NCBI GenBank assembly: GCA_963762165.1
Contig: CAVXJN010000004.1
Coordinates: 217,100-281,099, forward strand
Source of the DNA: CAVXJN01 sp963762165
Lineage (GTDB): Bacteria; Pseudomonadota; Gammaproteobacteria; JASBUN01
DNA: 64,000 nt
Direction of reading: 5' to 3'
Shown here: positions 28,601 through 40,090 of the stretch, piece after piece
Layout of the letters: each line of letters starts with the position of its first letter
How positions within the stretch are numbered: the first letter of the stretch is position 1
Position numbers and translations under genes: made by a program
The notes under the pieces: model-generated
Databases searched by the model: none
What the model was told of the DNA's origin: nothing
Seen by the model: only the letters and a program-made list of their open reading frames with translations

Positions 28601-31600
28601 GCCGACGCGGACGCGCGCGCCGTGGCCATCGATAGCGGCAGTGAAGACGACGTGGTCATCAACGGCGCGCACTTGGTGGCCAACGCCCTGGCGCAGCCCG
28701 ACGTGGTCAATGTCGCGGTGACGCAAGCCGGCACCGCGATCACCGCCGATGCCGTTTGGCAGGGCGGTGCAAGTGCCGACGCGGTCGCACTCGGCATCGA
28801 CGCCGACGGCGGTCAAAGCAAGCGCAACACGTTAACCGCAAGCGTTGACGGCAGCGGCGCAGCGCTTGGTTATAACAAAACCGTGCAAGCCGGCAGCGGC
28901 GACGATTCCGTCACCAATCATGGTGACATCGACGCTACCGCGACATCGGTCGTGCCGTCGGTGAATGCGGCCGTTACCAGTAAAGGTTTGGCTGCGACCA
29001 TCTCCCGCAGCGAAGCCAAAGCCGATGCCGGTGCTATCCATGGCGGCGATGGCGTCGACCAGCTCGCCAACACCGCCACCCTTACCGCGCGCGCGCGTTC
29101 CACTGCCGTTGCGGTCGGTATGTCAATGACGCCCAACGGCGCGGCCATCGCCGGCGCGCCGGTGTGGGACAGCGGCGTAAGCGCGCAAGCGCACAGCGTC
29201 GGTATCGGTGGCGACGGCGGTGTTTCGTATAGCAGCAAAGACTGGTCGTTGACGCTGCGCAACGGGGCCGTGACGTTGGCCTACGACAACAACATCCAAC
29301 AAGCCAGCGGTAACGATGTCATTGACAACAGCGGCGACATCAACAGTTTCGCCACTGCGGTTACGCCCAGCGTCACGGTCGCAGTGGCTGCCAAGGGTTT
29401 CGCCGCGGCGGTATCGAACGCCGAAGCGAGCGCCGATGCAAGCAGCATTCGCGGCGGTGGCGGTGACGATACCGTGACCAATCGCGGTCATCTCACTGCG
29501 CAAGCGGTGGCCAATGCGGACTCTGTCGATGCCACCTTGAGCAACGCCGGTCTGTCGTTGAGTTTCAATCCGATTTGGGACGGCGGCACGACCAGTACCG
29601 CAACGGCGACCGGTATCGCTGGTGACGGCGGCGCGCGCAGCGAACATAGCGTGCGCAGCGTTAGCGCCAGCGCCGCGGGTGTGGAGATCGTTAGCAGCAA
29701 GCAACAAACGTTAGCGCAAGGCAATGACACCATCGAAAACTTCGGCGTGGTCGATGTGATCGCAACCGCGGTGCCCGTGGCGCTCGGACTCGGCTCAACG
29801 GTCGACGGCGTTGCCGTCACCGACGTCACCGCGAAAGCGCAAGCGCGCGCCAGCGCCATCGATGCCGGCGGCGGTGATGACACCGTGCGCAATCACAATT
29901 TACTCAACGTCACCGCCAACGCCGTGGCCGTGGCGGTGAACGGCGCGTTCTCGGCCAGCGGCGTCTCCCTGGCCGGTAATTCGTCTTGGAATGGAGGGGT
30001 TAACGCCGAAGCCTTGGCTTTCGGCATCGAAGGCGACGGCGCCGGTACATCGCGCGACGTGCAACGTTCGCTGAAAATTACCGGTTTGTCGCCGCAAGTG
30101 ATCAACGACGACGACACCAGTTTGGCCACGGGCGAAGACAACATCAGCAACGACAGCAAGATTCATGTGATCGCCACCGCGGTATCGCCCGGTTTAACCG
30201 TGGGCGCAAGCCTAACCGCTGGAGCCGCGGCGACCGTGGCGACCGCCAACGCAAAAGCCGGCGCGACGGCGATCGGCGCCGGGGCGGGCGAGGATGTGGT
30301 GGACAACAGCGGACATCTTATCGCCACCGCGGACGCCACCGCGGTTAGCGTCGGCGGCACCTACAGCACCGCCGGTCTGGCGGTCTCTTCCGATGCCGCG
30401 TGGAATGGCGGAACCACTGCCGATGCCGACGCACTTGGGATCGACGGCGGCAGCGGCGACGACACCCTCACCAACGATAACGTGGTCGAAGCGCAAGCAG
30501 TTTCGGTGACGCCCTCGGCACAAGTGGGCATCGCCGTCGCGGGTGTCGGCGTGGCGCTCGCCGATGCGACGGCGAAGTCCCATGCCACTGCCATCGAAGG
30601 CGGCGACGGCAACGATGACATTACCAATCTACGGCAGTTACACGCCCGCTCCGTCGCCACCGCGCAAGCGTTGAGTGTGTCGGTCACCGGCGGGGGCGTG
30701 GTGCTGGCGGGCGATGCCTTGTGGGATGGAGGCGTTATCGCCGAAGCCAGCGCTACCGGCATTGGCGGCGACGCCGATCAGCCGCACGTGAATTCCGGGC
30801 CGGTAGTCTTACTCGAAAGCGACGCGACCGCGTTGGTGCGCCAGCAATCGATCCGTGTCAGCAGCGGCAACGATGTGATCGACAACCAAGGCAATATCGA
30901 TATTGTCGCAACCGCGGTCAGCCCGTCGGTCAGCGTTGCGGTCGCGGTGGCCGGTGTGTCCGGCGCGCTTTCCACCGCCACTGCAAAATCCCATGCGGTC
31001 GCCATCGACGCCGGTGCCGGCGATGACCGCATCGACAACAGCGCCAAGCTCACATTGCAGGCAACCGCGAATGCCGATGCGGTCAACGTCAGCGTTGCCC
31101 CGGGGGGCTTGGCGATTACTTCCGATGCGGTTTGGAACGGCGGCACCACCGCCAGCGCCGACGCGGTTGGGATTGCCGCAGACGGCAACGGCGAAAACGT
31201 CACTATTCGCCAGGGCCTGCGGCGCAATAACAGCACCGGTGAAGTCACCGTAGTGAACGAACGGGAGACGGAAGCGGTCGGCGGTAATGACGTCGTTACC
31301 AACCTTGGCGACATCGACGCCGGCGCAGTTGCGGTCGCACCGTCGTTGGGCGTTGCCGTAGCCGTGTACGGCGTTTCCGTTGCGCTTACCGATGCCACAG
31401 CCAATGCCGCGGCTACCGGCATCGACTTAGGCATCGGCGATGATCGCGCCAAGAATTTCGCGCACATCCAAACCCACGCCACTGCGAACGCCGATTCATT
31501 GGGCGTGTCGGTCAATGTGTTCGGCGTCGGCGCGGCCAGCAACGCCGTATGGAGCGGCGGAACGCACTCGCGCGCCGACGCTTTCGGCATCGTTGGCGGC

Positions 31601-34600
31601 GACGGCGACGACGACATTCAAAATGGTAGCGATGTCATTCCCAGCAATGCGGCGGTCGATGTCAGCAGTACCGCGGTAACGGTCGCCGGTAACGTGCCGT
31701 TTACCTTTGGCGGCGTGGCCGCGGCAACCACTACCGCGACCGCCCAAGCCAACGCCGGCATGTTCCGCGGCGACGGCGGCAGCGACACCATTTTCAATTA
31801 CAACGACAGTTCCGCGAACGCCGACGCCACCGCGGTTGCGGTGACCGGTTCCATCGGCGTGTTCGGCGTCGCCCTGGCGAGCGATTCGGTTTGGAACGGC
31901 GGCACCCACGCCGACGCCCATGCCTTTGGCCTCGAAGGGGGCGACGGTGTCGACACGCTGATCAACTCCGCGCTGCTCGATGCGCGCACTCGTGCGCGCG
32001 CCAACTCCGATCAAATCGCGGTCACGCTCATCGGCGTCGCCGGTTCCATCGCAACCTCCAAGTCGCTGGCGGAAACCAAGGTCATGACCGGCGATGCCGG
32101 CGATGACTCCATCGCCAACCATGGCGCGATCAAAGCGGTGGCCGACGCGCGCGCGACCAGCGTCGCCGTCGATATCAGCGGCCTTGGCGCGGCGATCGCA
32201 TCGGATGCTTTCTGGGACGGCGGCACCGGTGCCGACGCCAACGCCTATGGAATTAGCGGCGGCGACGGCAACGATATATTGCATAACACCGCCACCGGCG
32301 TTATCGAACTGGGCCTCACCGAGGTCGACGATGGCGAAGACGCGCCGGTGCGCGCGGACACCGATTCCGTCGGCATCGCGGCCACGCTGGGCATCCTCGC
32401 CGAAGCCAACTCGGCTTCCACCGCCACGACCCACGCTAGCGTGATCGACGGCGGTAACGGTAACGACTTGCTCAGTAACCGCGGTGTGCTCAAAGTGCAC
32501 ACCCTTGCCGACGCCGGCGGCGTCAGCGTAACCGGCCTCGGCATCGGCGCGTCCATCTCCGGGTCCTTTCTCGACGCAGTCACCAAAGCCGATGCCAACG
32601 GCGTCGGTATGGACGGTGGTGCGGGCGCGGACGCGATCGTCGCGCACCTCACCTCCAACATCGACATCAACGCCAAAGCGGTTACCAAAAATACCGCCGT
32701 CGGGCTGGCGCTCGGCGGTTTTGCTAGCGCCGATGCGGCAACGCTGTCGATCAGCCACGCCACCGGCGTGCAAGGCGGCGACGGTTACGACAGCATCCAG
32801 CACGACGGCACCCTGGCGGCGAGCGCGGAAGCCGAAACCGTGGCGCGCAACGTTACCTTCAGCGGCATCGGCGCCGCCACGCCGGATGCGCGCAGCGCCG
32901 CGCAAGCGTATGCGTACGGTATTGACGCAGGGGGCGGCGATACCTCGTTGGTTGGCGCCATGAGCAACACGGGAACGGTGACTGCCAACGCCAGCGCGAC
33001 GGCCACCGGGCAAAGCATCGGTATCGCGATTACCGGCGCAGCGCTCGGCGACGCCCATACCGAAGCGGATGTGGGGGCTGTGGGTTTGGCCGGCGGCGCG
33101 AACGGCGACGCCATCGTCAACAGTGGCGCCGTTAGCGTAACCGGCACCGCCGATGTCACCGCCAGAAGCATCGGTTTCGCGGCCTTCGGCTACTCGGTCA
33201 GCCGCGCCGACGCGACTGCGGATGCGGTCAGCCGCGGGGCGCAAGGCGGAGCCGGTAACGACACGCTGAACAATACCGCGAGCGGTAGTTACGACGTGCA
33301 TGCCACCGCCACCGCGCATGCGCGCGGTGTAAGCACCAACATCATCGGCGCGGCGCGCGCCGCGGCCACCACCACACCAACCGCGACCGCAGTCGGCCTC
33401 GACGGCGGCGACGGCGATGACACCGTCGACAACCAAGGCGTGGTAGGCGTCATGGCAAACGCCAACACCGATCTGAGCAATACCACCTGGACCATTGCCG
33501 GCGCCAACGTACAGTCCATCGGCGCCACCACGGCGGCCCATGCCACCGGGATCGACGGCGGCGCGGGCAACGACAGCGGCACCAACGCCGGCACCCTCAA
33601 CGTCGATGCCGTGGCGGATTTTCAAAGCACCGGTTCGGCCTGGTCGTTGGCGGGCAAATCCGCTGGCGAAGGCAATGGCGTCCTGCAGGTGACCGGCACC
33701 GCCATCGGCGCGGCGGGCGCCGCAGGCGACGATACCCTGCGCAACCTCGGGCCTATGATCGTCAACGGCGATGCGACTTTGACCCTCAACGGTGGTTCGA
33801 GGGCGATTTTCGGCGGCGCCAACAGCGGCGTCAGTGTCAGTGCGAACGGCTATGCCACCGGCTTGGACGGCGGCAGTGATCAGGACACGTTGGAGAACGC
33901 GGCCGATCTGCAGGTCACCGCGCAGGTGGATTTCCACGCCACCCAAACCGCGTTTGCGTTCATCGGTAGCGGCACCACCGGCGGCACGCTCACGGCCAAC
34001 GCCCGCGCCCTTGGCTTCAATGGCGGCAGCGGAAACGATCAACTGCGCAATTTCGGCAACTTGACTACGGCGGCCATTGCCGGCATCGATGCCAACGGCC
34101 GGGTGGAGTCCAAGGTCGGCGGCGGCAGCGCCGAGTCCACGGTATTCTCATTAGCCGAAGCTGGCGGTGCGGATGCCGGCGCAGGCGATGATGTATTTAC
34201 CAATACCGGCGTGTTCGCGGTGAGCGCCAGTGCCGCGCCGACGGCCGCCAGCATGTCCAACGCGGGTGGCGTGTTCGGCGACGGCATTACCCGCGCCAAC
34301 GTCACTGCGGGCACGCGCACCATCGCGGTGGATGGCGGCGCCGGCAACAACGTGCTCTTGAATGCGCTGGGTGCGGAGCTGCAGTTGAGCAACGCCGGCA
34401 CGGCATCGGCCATCGCCAACAGCGACGGCAACGACCTCAGTCATTTCGCCGGCATCAACATCGACACCCGCGCCACCGCCACGGTGACTCTCGACGTCGT
34501 CAGTGCCCGGGGACTGCTCGGCGGCGACGGCAACAACCAACTGCAAAACGACGGCAGCTTGCGGATCGTCGTAAATCCCACAGCGGCAAGCAACGCCCGC

Positions 34601-37336
34601 GCCGACGGCGACGCATTGATTAATGGCGCGGGCACGGGTGTGGCGGTAGCCCACGCCGACGCCGCCCAGGCCCAAGGTGTGGCCAGCGGCAACGGCGCCA
34701 ACACGGTGATCAACAACGGCGCGTTCGTGGTTGAACTCGCGCCCCATGCAACCGCCACTGCCTACAGCGATGCGGACGGCATCGACTTTTTCACCGCCCC
34801 CGCGTCCAGAGCCAACATCGCCACCAGCGCCGACGATGCGCACGCGTCAGGCATTGCGAGCGGCGACGGCAACAACTTCATCGCCAATCACGGCAGCATG
34901 TCGATCCGTGCCGCACCAAGGTCAACCAGCGATCACGCGTTCGCCGATTATGGCGGCGACATCATCGCCATCGATTCCTTTGCCACTGCCGTGGCAACTG
35001 CCAACAACGCCGCCGCCACCGGCATCGCGGCGGGAGACGGCAACAACTTCATCTGGAACACCGGCGACATCGACGTTACCGCCCAACCCTATGCAGGTGC
35101 GGTGGCGATTGCCAAAGGCCGCGGCTTCGATGGCGACGCGACCGCCCACGCCACGGCGCATGCAGACAATGCCAGCGCTGCGGGCATTGGCACCGGCGAC
35201 GGCGACAACACGATCGTTAACGACGGCACGCTCAATGTTCACACCGCGCCCGCGTCCGCCAGCTCCGCCACTGCCACGCCCGGCACCGGCCAGTATGAAG
35301 TCACCGGCACCACCACCATCACCCGCTACGAGTGGATCAACTTTCTGTTCACCAAAATCGTGGAGGTGGTCACCAATGTGGTCGACGTGGTGGTGGACGA
35401 CGGCGAAGTCGATCGGCTCTCGGTCCACACCGCGAGCAACGCGCGGGCCTACGGCATCCTGACCGGCAACGGCGACGACATCATTACCAATAACGGCGCG
35501 TTGTCGGCCACCGTGAGTCTTGCCAATGTCACTAGCGCGGATACCGCCATCGCCAGCGGCGCCGGTAATGATCAAGTCACTCTCGGCGATGGCTCGTCCA
35601 CCGTGGGTCGCGTCGAGCTCGGCGAAGGCGATGATAGTCTGACCCTCATCGCGAGCGCGCAGCTGCATGAGTTCGGCGGTGCCGCGGGCCGCGCCGACGG
35701 CGGCGGTGGCTCCGACACCCTGGTGCTGGACGGCAATGGTGCCTACGCCGGTACGATCCTGAACTTCGAACATGCGGCCAAGCGGAGTGCCGGCACCTAC
35801 ACGCTGGCGAGCCTGCCGCACATGAGCGAAGTCCGGGTGCAGCGCGGCACGCTGCAGCTCGATAGCGCCTACGGCTTCGCGCCGGGCGACTCGTTGGTCG
35901 CCAATGTCTACGCCGACGGCGATCACGGCCAACTGCGGGTCAACGGTCAGGTCGATCTGGATGGCAAGTTGCAAGTCATCGAAGGCGGGGGGTTCTACAC
36001 CGACGGCACCACGTACGATGTGCTCGCGGCGGACCCGACGCATACGCTGCAGGGCAACTTCGCCGAGGTGCAAATGCCCGATGCCATGCCGTTGCTCGGT
36101 TTCAGCTACATACAGTCGCCGCAAAAGGGACAGGTGCGAGCGGATGTGCAGCCGTTTGCAGCCGCGGCCACCGGCGCGGTCGGCAGTGCGGTGGCGGGCC
36201 AACTCGATGGCCTGTCCGGAAACGCCGACGGCGATCTGGTCACCCTGCTCGGCGAGATCCAACATTTGGGCGCCGGCGAACACGAGCGTGCCTACGCCAG
36301 TCTCAGTCCGGACAGTTACGCCAGTTTTTCCCAGGCCGCCGGCAACACTTCGGTTGCGTTGCTTGGCGTGATGCAGCAGCGCATGAGCGGACAGCGCAGC
36401 GTGGCACCCAGTACGGCGGCGCGCTCGACGCCGCCGGTGCTGCTGGCCTACAACGGTCCTCTGTTCAGCGATCTGTTCGCGTCCGAAGACGAGCCCGTGG
36501 ACCGGCGCTTTGGCCTTTGGCTGAGCGCTTTCGGCCAACACGGCGAGCAGGACGCCGACGCCGGCTACTCCGGGTTCGACTACGACAGTGCCGGCATCGT
36601 ACTCGGCTTCGATGGCGGGTTCGGTGAAGGCAACGTACTCGGTCTCAGCCTCGGCTACACGCGCAACGACCTCACTCTCGGCGGCGACCGCGGGTCGGGC
36701 GATATCGCCTCGACGTTGTTGTCGGTGTACGGTAGTCACGGCACCGCAAACGGCTACGTCGATGCCACGCTCGCCTATGGCCGCAACGATTATGACAACG
36801 ATCGTAACGTCGCGGTAGGCAATATCCGTCGCACGGCAAAAAGCAGCCACGAAGGCACCACCCTGGCGGCGTCACTGCGCGCGGGCTATTACCTGCCGCA
36901 TGGCGCATGGACCCTGGAGCCGAACGTCTCACTGCAATATGCGCACCTCAAAGACGACGCTTTCCAGGAATCAGGCGCCGGTGCTGCCAACATGCAGGTC
37001 GACGCGCGTAGCAATAATTCGTTCGTCTCCACCGCCGGTGTGCGCGCCAGCCGCAGCTACCAGCGCCGCAATGGCACCCTGTCGTTGCAGCTCGGCGCCG
37101 CCTGGTTGCACGACTTCAGCAACAACCGCGTAGTGCGCGCGGCTTTTGCCGGTGCCCCCAACAGCACTTTCGCGGTCCCGGCGCAGCAAGTGGAACGAAA
37201 TGGCGCGCTCCTCGATGCTGGTATCGCGTTTCAGACCCAGCACGGCTGGACCACTTCGTTGCGCTACCAAGGCGAGTTCCGCAGCGGGTTTCAGTCGCAC
37301 GCCATTGCCGGACAGCTGCGCTACGAGTTTGATTGA
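25671..37336 (+). CDS. Giant autotransporter with RTX-like repeats (two frameshifts)
   Basis: This is a type Va-like autotransporter, about 3,890 codons if repaired. ATG 25671 follows a perfect AAGGAGG. A signal peptide ends near PGARA-A. The frame then breaks at about 25840-25880, continues in the next frame to about 27050, breaks again inside an AGC/GGC-rich tract, and stays open for over 10 kb to 37336. The passenger consists of repeats of 60-90 residues. Each has a GGxGxDxI/V-type motif (for example GGDGDDTVDN, GGSGDDTLTN) and an ATAVxPSxxVAV beta strand, alternating with WxGG units. The last 285 residues form the autotransporter beta-barrel, from RRFGLWLSAFG to a terminal RYEFD. It is likely a cell-surface adhesin or matrix protein. 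Confidence 0.88.
26374..26409. repeat. Four tandem copies of GCCAACAGC
   Basis: Four perfect 9-bp units encode Ala-Asn-Ser. They lead directly into the larger GGAACAGCG array. Confidence 0.85.
26410..26616. repeat. Tandem array of 23 copies of GGAACAGCG in the autotransporter gene
   Basis: Nineteen perfect 9-bp units (26410-26580) are followed by one variant (GTAACAGCG) and three more perfect units. They encode Gly-Thr-Ala repeats. The unit is a multiple of three, so copy changes alter length but not frame. The near-identity indicates recent slippage expansion and may also hinder assembly. Confidence 0.95.
26953..27006. repeat. Six tandem copies of GGCAACAGC
   Basis: Six perfect 9-bp units encode Gly-Asn-Ser. 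Irregular AGC/GGC runs follow (27020-27060), where the reading frame breaks. Confidence 0.9.
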
Positions 37337-37624
37337 ACCGCAGGAACCGACCTTGGCGCCGCTCCGGCAGTTTACGCCGTAGTTACAACGCGCCAGACCC
37401 AATGAAAGTCGATGTAGGCCGAATTAAGTCCGAAGGGCGAATCCGGCGATGGTGGACTTTGCAGCGAACGCCTGCCCGATGCGCTGCGCTTGATCGGGCC
37501 TACGTCGCCCCTTCGTTGGCACGTGGTCCGGGTGTTGACCATAGGGCGGGCTATCTGCCCGCCGGATTTCCACAACGACCCGATGCCGGCGCACAAGGTG
37601 CGCCCGCACCTGCGGATTTCGATA
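37337..37624. repeat. Intergenic palindromic repeats (two families)
   Basis: Between two convergent genes lie a copy of the AAGTCCGAAGGGCGAATCCGG type (about 37424-37451) and a copy of the CCATAGGGCGGGCTAT type (about 37538-37563). Related copies occur at 50.3-50.5, 51.7, 53.2-53.3 and 54.4-54.5 kb. Confidence 0.6.
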
Positions 37625-38359
37625 TTAGCGCCCAAACACCTTCTTCAATAACTCGGTGCTGCGCGCCACCGGGTCTTGGCGGATGCGTTTCTCTTCCTCG
37701 GCCAGCTTCAGGAACAACCCGTCCAATGCTTCGCTTGTGACGTATTGATCCAGGTCGACGCTTTCCGCGTTCAGCAAGCCTCCGGCCATCGGCGCGGCTC
37801 GTTGGACCAGTTGCTTGTAAGCCGCGGTCACGTTGGTGTTTTCGGTTGCCTTTCTGACGATGGGCAGAAAGGCCGCATGCAACTGCTCGCGGGTGTGCGT
37901 CTTGAAGTATTCAGTGGCGGCATTACTCGGCCCGGAGACAATCGCCTTGGCATCCGTGAGCTGCATCCCCTGAATGGTCTTCAGAAAGATGTCGGTGGCG
38001 ACAGGCACCGCCTGTTCCGCTGCATGATTCATGCTGGCGACGAACTGATCGACGTACTTGCCTTGACCGAAGTTGCGGGCCAGTTTTTCCACCGCAGCGA
38101 TTTGTTTTGGCAGCGGAATCCGGACTTGGGGGTCCTGCAGATAGCCGCCGGTTTGGCCGAGCTGGTCGACGGCGCGTTTCACTCCGACCGATAGGGCTTC
38201 GAGCACGCCTTTCACCATGTCCTGGTTGGAAAGCGATGCAGTCGATGTACTGCCGGTATTCTTGTCCTGGCCGCCCAGCAGGCCGCGCAATTGATCGCGA
38301 AAATCCGCGTGGGCAATGGGGATCGAAAGCAGCGCCAGGATCAGTATCGTTTGTTTCAT
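37625..38359 (-). CDS. DUF4197 family exported protein
   Basis: The 244-residue protein has a signal peptide (ILILALLSIPIAHA) and the DUF4197 helical core: VKGVLEALSVGVKRAVDQLG, then VRIPLPKQI and the late ALDGLFLKLAEEEKRIR. The start at 38359 has an AACGAGG ribosome binding site; sequence further upstream is not conserved. The function of the family is unknown. The C-terminal LAEEEKxIRxDPxARxTxLL motif is characteristic. It converges with the autotransporter gene and diverges from a small exported-protein gene. Confidence 0.92.
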   Translation of the reverse strand: MKQTILILALLSIPIAHADFRDQLRGLLGGQDKNTGSTSTASLSNQDMVKGVLEALSVGVKRAVDQLGQTGGYLQDPQVRIPLPKQIAAVEKLARNFGQGKYVDQFVASMNHAAEQAVPVATDIFLKTIQGMQLTDAKAIVSGPSNAATEYFKTHTREQLHAAFLPIVRKATENTNVTAAYKQLVQRAAPMAGGLLNAESVDLDQYVTSEALDGLFLKLAEEEKRIRQDPVARSTELLKKVFGR

Positions 38360-38579
38360 CGTAGCCTCGTTGCAAGGGGGGCGCCGCGGCGCGTTCGCCA
38401 AGCATAGCGGTTGTCGCCTCGCCTGTGTGGCACCGCCGGGCCCTTTTGTCGCCACGGAACGGCTCGCGCTGACCGGGCCGCCATTGAAATGCGTTGCGCA
38501 GGCCCCATGTCCAGTTTGTCGGGTTGGAATTCGCGGCGCGCGAACGTCCGGCTGCGCAGCCAATGTCGGGAGACGGACA

Positions 38580-38912
38580 ATGAATGCATACGGTCGGCCC
38601 CGGTTTTGGCCCGCGGCAGCAATGATGATTTTGACCACGGCGGCTGGCGGTCTTCACAGCGCCCTCCACGCCCAGGAACTGATCAACCCCCCCAACCGTT
38701 ACGATCCGCGCTTGCCATACTCCGACGCCCATGTCGGCATCGAAAAGCACAGTCCGTACCTGTACCGCTACGAAAATGACTGGCAGCGCAATCGCGCCTG
38801 GCGCGACCGGCACGAGCCGTTACGGAATCTACCTGTGATGCCAAAGGGGCAGGAGTCCAAAGCCGGGCCAGGTCAGGGCGCCACCGGAAATTCGGACGCT
38901 AACGACCCCTAG
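38580..38912 (+). CDS. Small exported protein
   Basis: The 110-residue product has a signal peptide (cleavage near HSALHAQE) after a CGGGAGACGG ribosome binding site. The mature protein has a Pro/Tyr/Arg-rich segment (NPPNRYDPRLPYSDAHVG and YLYRYENDWQRNRAWRDR) and a disordered tail. No family is recognised. It lies 135 bases before the first of two Tyr/His-rich lipoprotein genes on the same strand. Confidence 0.6.
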   Translation: MNAYGRPRFWPAAAMMILTTAAGGLHSALHAQELINPPNRYDPRLPYSDAHVGIEKHSPYLYRYENDWQRNRAWRDRHEPLRNLPVMPKGQESKAGPGQGATGNSDANDP

Positions 38913-39047
38913 GCGCGTGTGGTCGCGTGGCCGTGACAATGGGCGACCCGCGCCGGCTTGTTCAGGTTCCATTCAGGACCCCGCATCTATACTGAACACT
39001 GGACTGGGCAGAAATGCATTCGACCGGCAGGCCGGAGGAGACGAACC

Positions 39048-39398
39048 ATGAACGCGTTCAAAGTGGCGAAACTGAGCGTGTCCACGGCACTCGCGATGCT
39101 GGCACTATTGGCCGCGGGTTGTTACTACGTGCCGGCATACGATACCTATTACGACGATCCCGGCGACCACTACTACCGGCCGTACCGTAGTTATTCCTAT
39201 TACGGTTACTACGGTTATCCCTATTACTACGATTATCCGCGTTACTACGGACCGTCGACCAGTTTGTCGATCGATATCATTGGCGGCGGCCACGGTCATC
39301 GCGATCGTCGAGGCTGGGGAGGCGTACCGTATCGCCATCATGACGGCGACCGGCACCGCGGCAGGGATCGGCGTCACGGTGGCGACCACCGGCATTAA
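39048..39398 (+). CDS. Tyr/His/Arg-rich lipoprotein
   Basis: The 116-residue lipoprotein has a lipobox near LLAAGC and GGAGGAG upstream of the ATG. The mature N-terminus is extremely Tyr-rich (YYRPYRSYSYYGYYGYPYYY). The C-terminus is Gly/His/Arg-rich, with WGGVPYRHHDGDRHRGRDRR. It appears paralogous to the next gene, which has the same lipobox-YY start and the W(R/G)GVPYRH core. It may bind metal or the cell surface; the function is unknown. Confidence 0.7.
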   Translation: MNAFKVAKLSVSTALAMLALLAAGCYYVPAYDTYYDDPGDHYYRPYRSYSYYGYYGYPYYYDYPRYYGPSTSLSIDIIGGGHGHRDRRGWGGVPYRHHDGDRHRGRDRRHGGDHRH

Positions 39399-39548
39399 CC
39401 CCAAGGCGCGGCTGAACGCAATAGCTTGGATCAGCAACGGCTGCACATGATCGGGCCCGCCCCACGGTCGGCGCCAGCTGGCGTTAAAGAGGGAAAAGCG
39501 GCGCATAGCTGACTCGCGGGCGTTCTCGGCTGCCAAACGGAGGTACGC

Positions 39549-39869
39549 ATGATCAGACCCGGTGCACGTTTACTCGGCGCGATTGCCGCGGCCATGAGTT
39601 TCGCCATCCTTGGCACGGCCTGCTACTACGGACCCACGCAGGCATATGACGATTCCTATTACACGTCCTCCCGTCACCCTGGCTACATCCCCTATACCAG
39701 TTTGCATATCGGCATTTTCAGTGGCCGCAAACATCATTACGGGCATCACGAATGGCGGGGCGTACCGTATCGCCACCAGGGGCGTGGTCACACGCGCGGC
39801 GAGCGCCATGTTCGCGGCCGAGGACACCGCCGCGAACATGGCGGTCATCGCGGTCATGGCGCCCGTTGA
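39549..39869 (+). CDS. His/Arg-rich lipoprotein, paralogue of the preceding gene
   Basis: The 106-residue lipoprotein has lipobox LGTAC and begins its mature part CYYGPTQAYDDSYY. Shared with its upstream neighbour are the Tyr-rich start, the TSLxIxI strand, WRGVPYRHQ and a tail of HRGH/RGRGH repeats. An ACGGAGG ribosome binding site precedes the ATG. The pair probably arose by tandem duplication, with the Tyr-rich block shortened here. Confidence 0.68.
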   Translation: MIRPGARLLGAIAAAMSFAILGTACYYGPTQAYDDSYYTSSRHPGYIPYTSLHIGIFSGRKHHYGHHEWRGVPYRHQGRGHTRGERHVRGRGHRREHGGHRGHGAR

Positions 39870-39893
39870 TGCCGTCGCGAATTCCAGGCGCAG

Positions 39894-39919
39894 GTCGGAT
39901 TAGCGCAGCGTAATCCGAC
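39894..39919. repeat. REP-like palindrome GTCGGATTA...TAATCCGAC
   Basis: Perfect 9-bp arms surround GCGCAGCG. The same element recurs at 53235, 55775 and 55829 and in degenerate form at 54388, 55719 and about 62486. Confidence 0.85.
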
Positions 39920-40090
39920 GATCATTTCCTTTGGTGTGCGTCCGACCAACCGCAGCGGAATGAACGGGGACGCGGGATTCGCCATTGTCGGGTTCGCCCT
40001 CCGGGCTTGACCCGACCTACGAGAATGCGATGTATGAGAGCGTGTTGGTTACGTTGCGGGGTCAAGCCCACGTGACCCGACAACGACCTC

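Noticed and set aside
31496..34042. An 848-codon antisense frame in the autotransporter (also 34922-36850)
   Set aside because: It mirrors the repetitive Gly/Ala/Asp codons of the sense gene. No domain, signal or ribosome binding site supports it.
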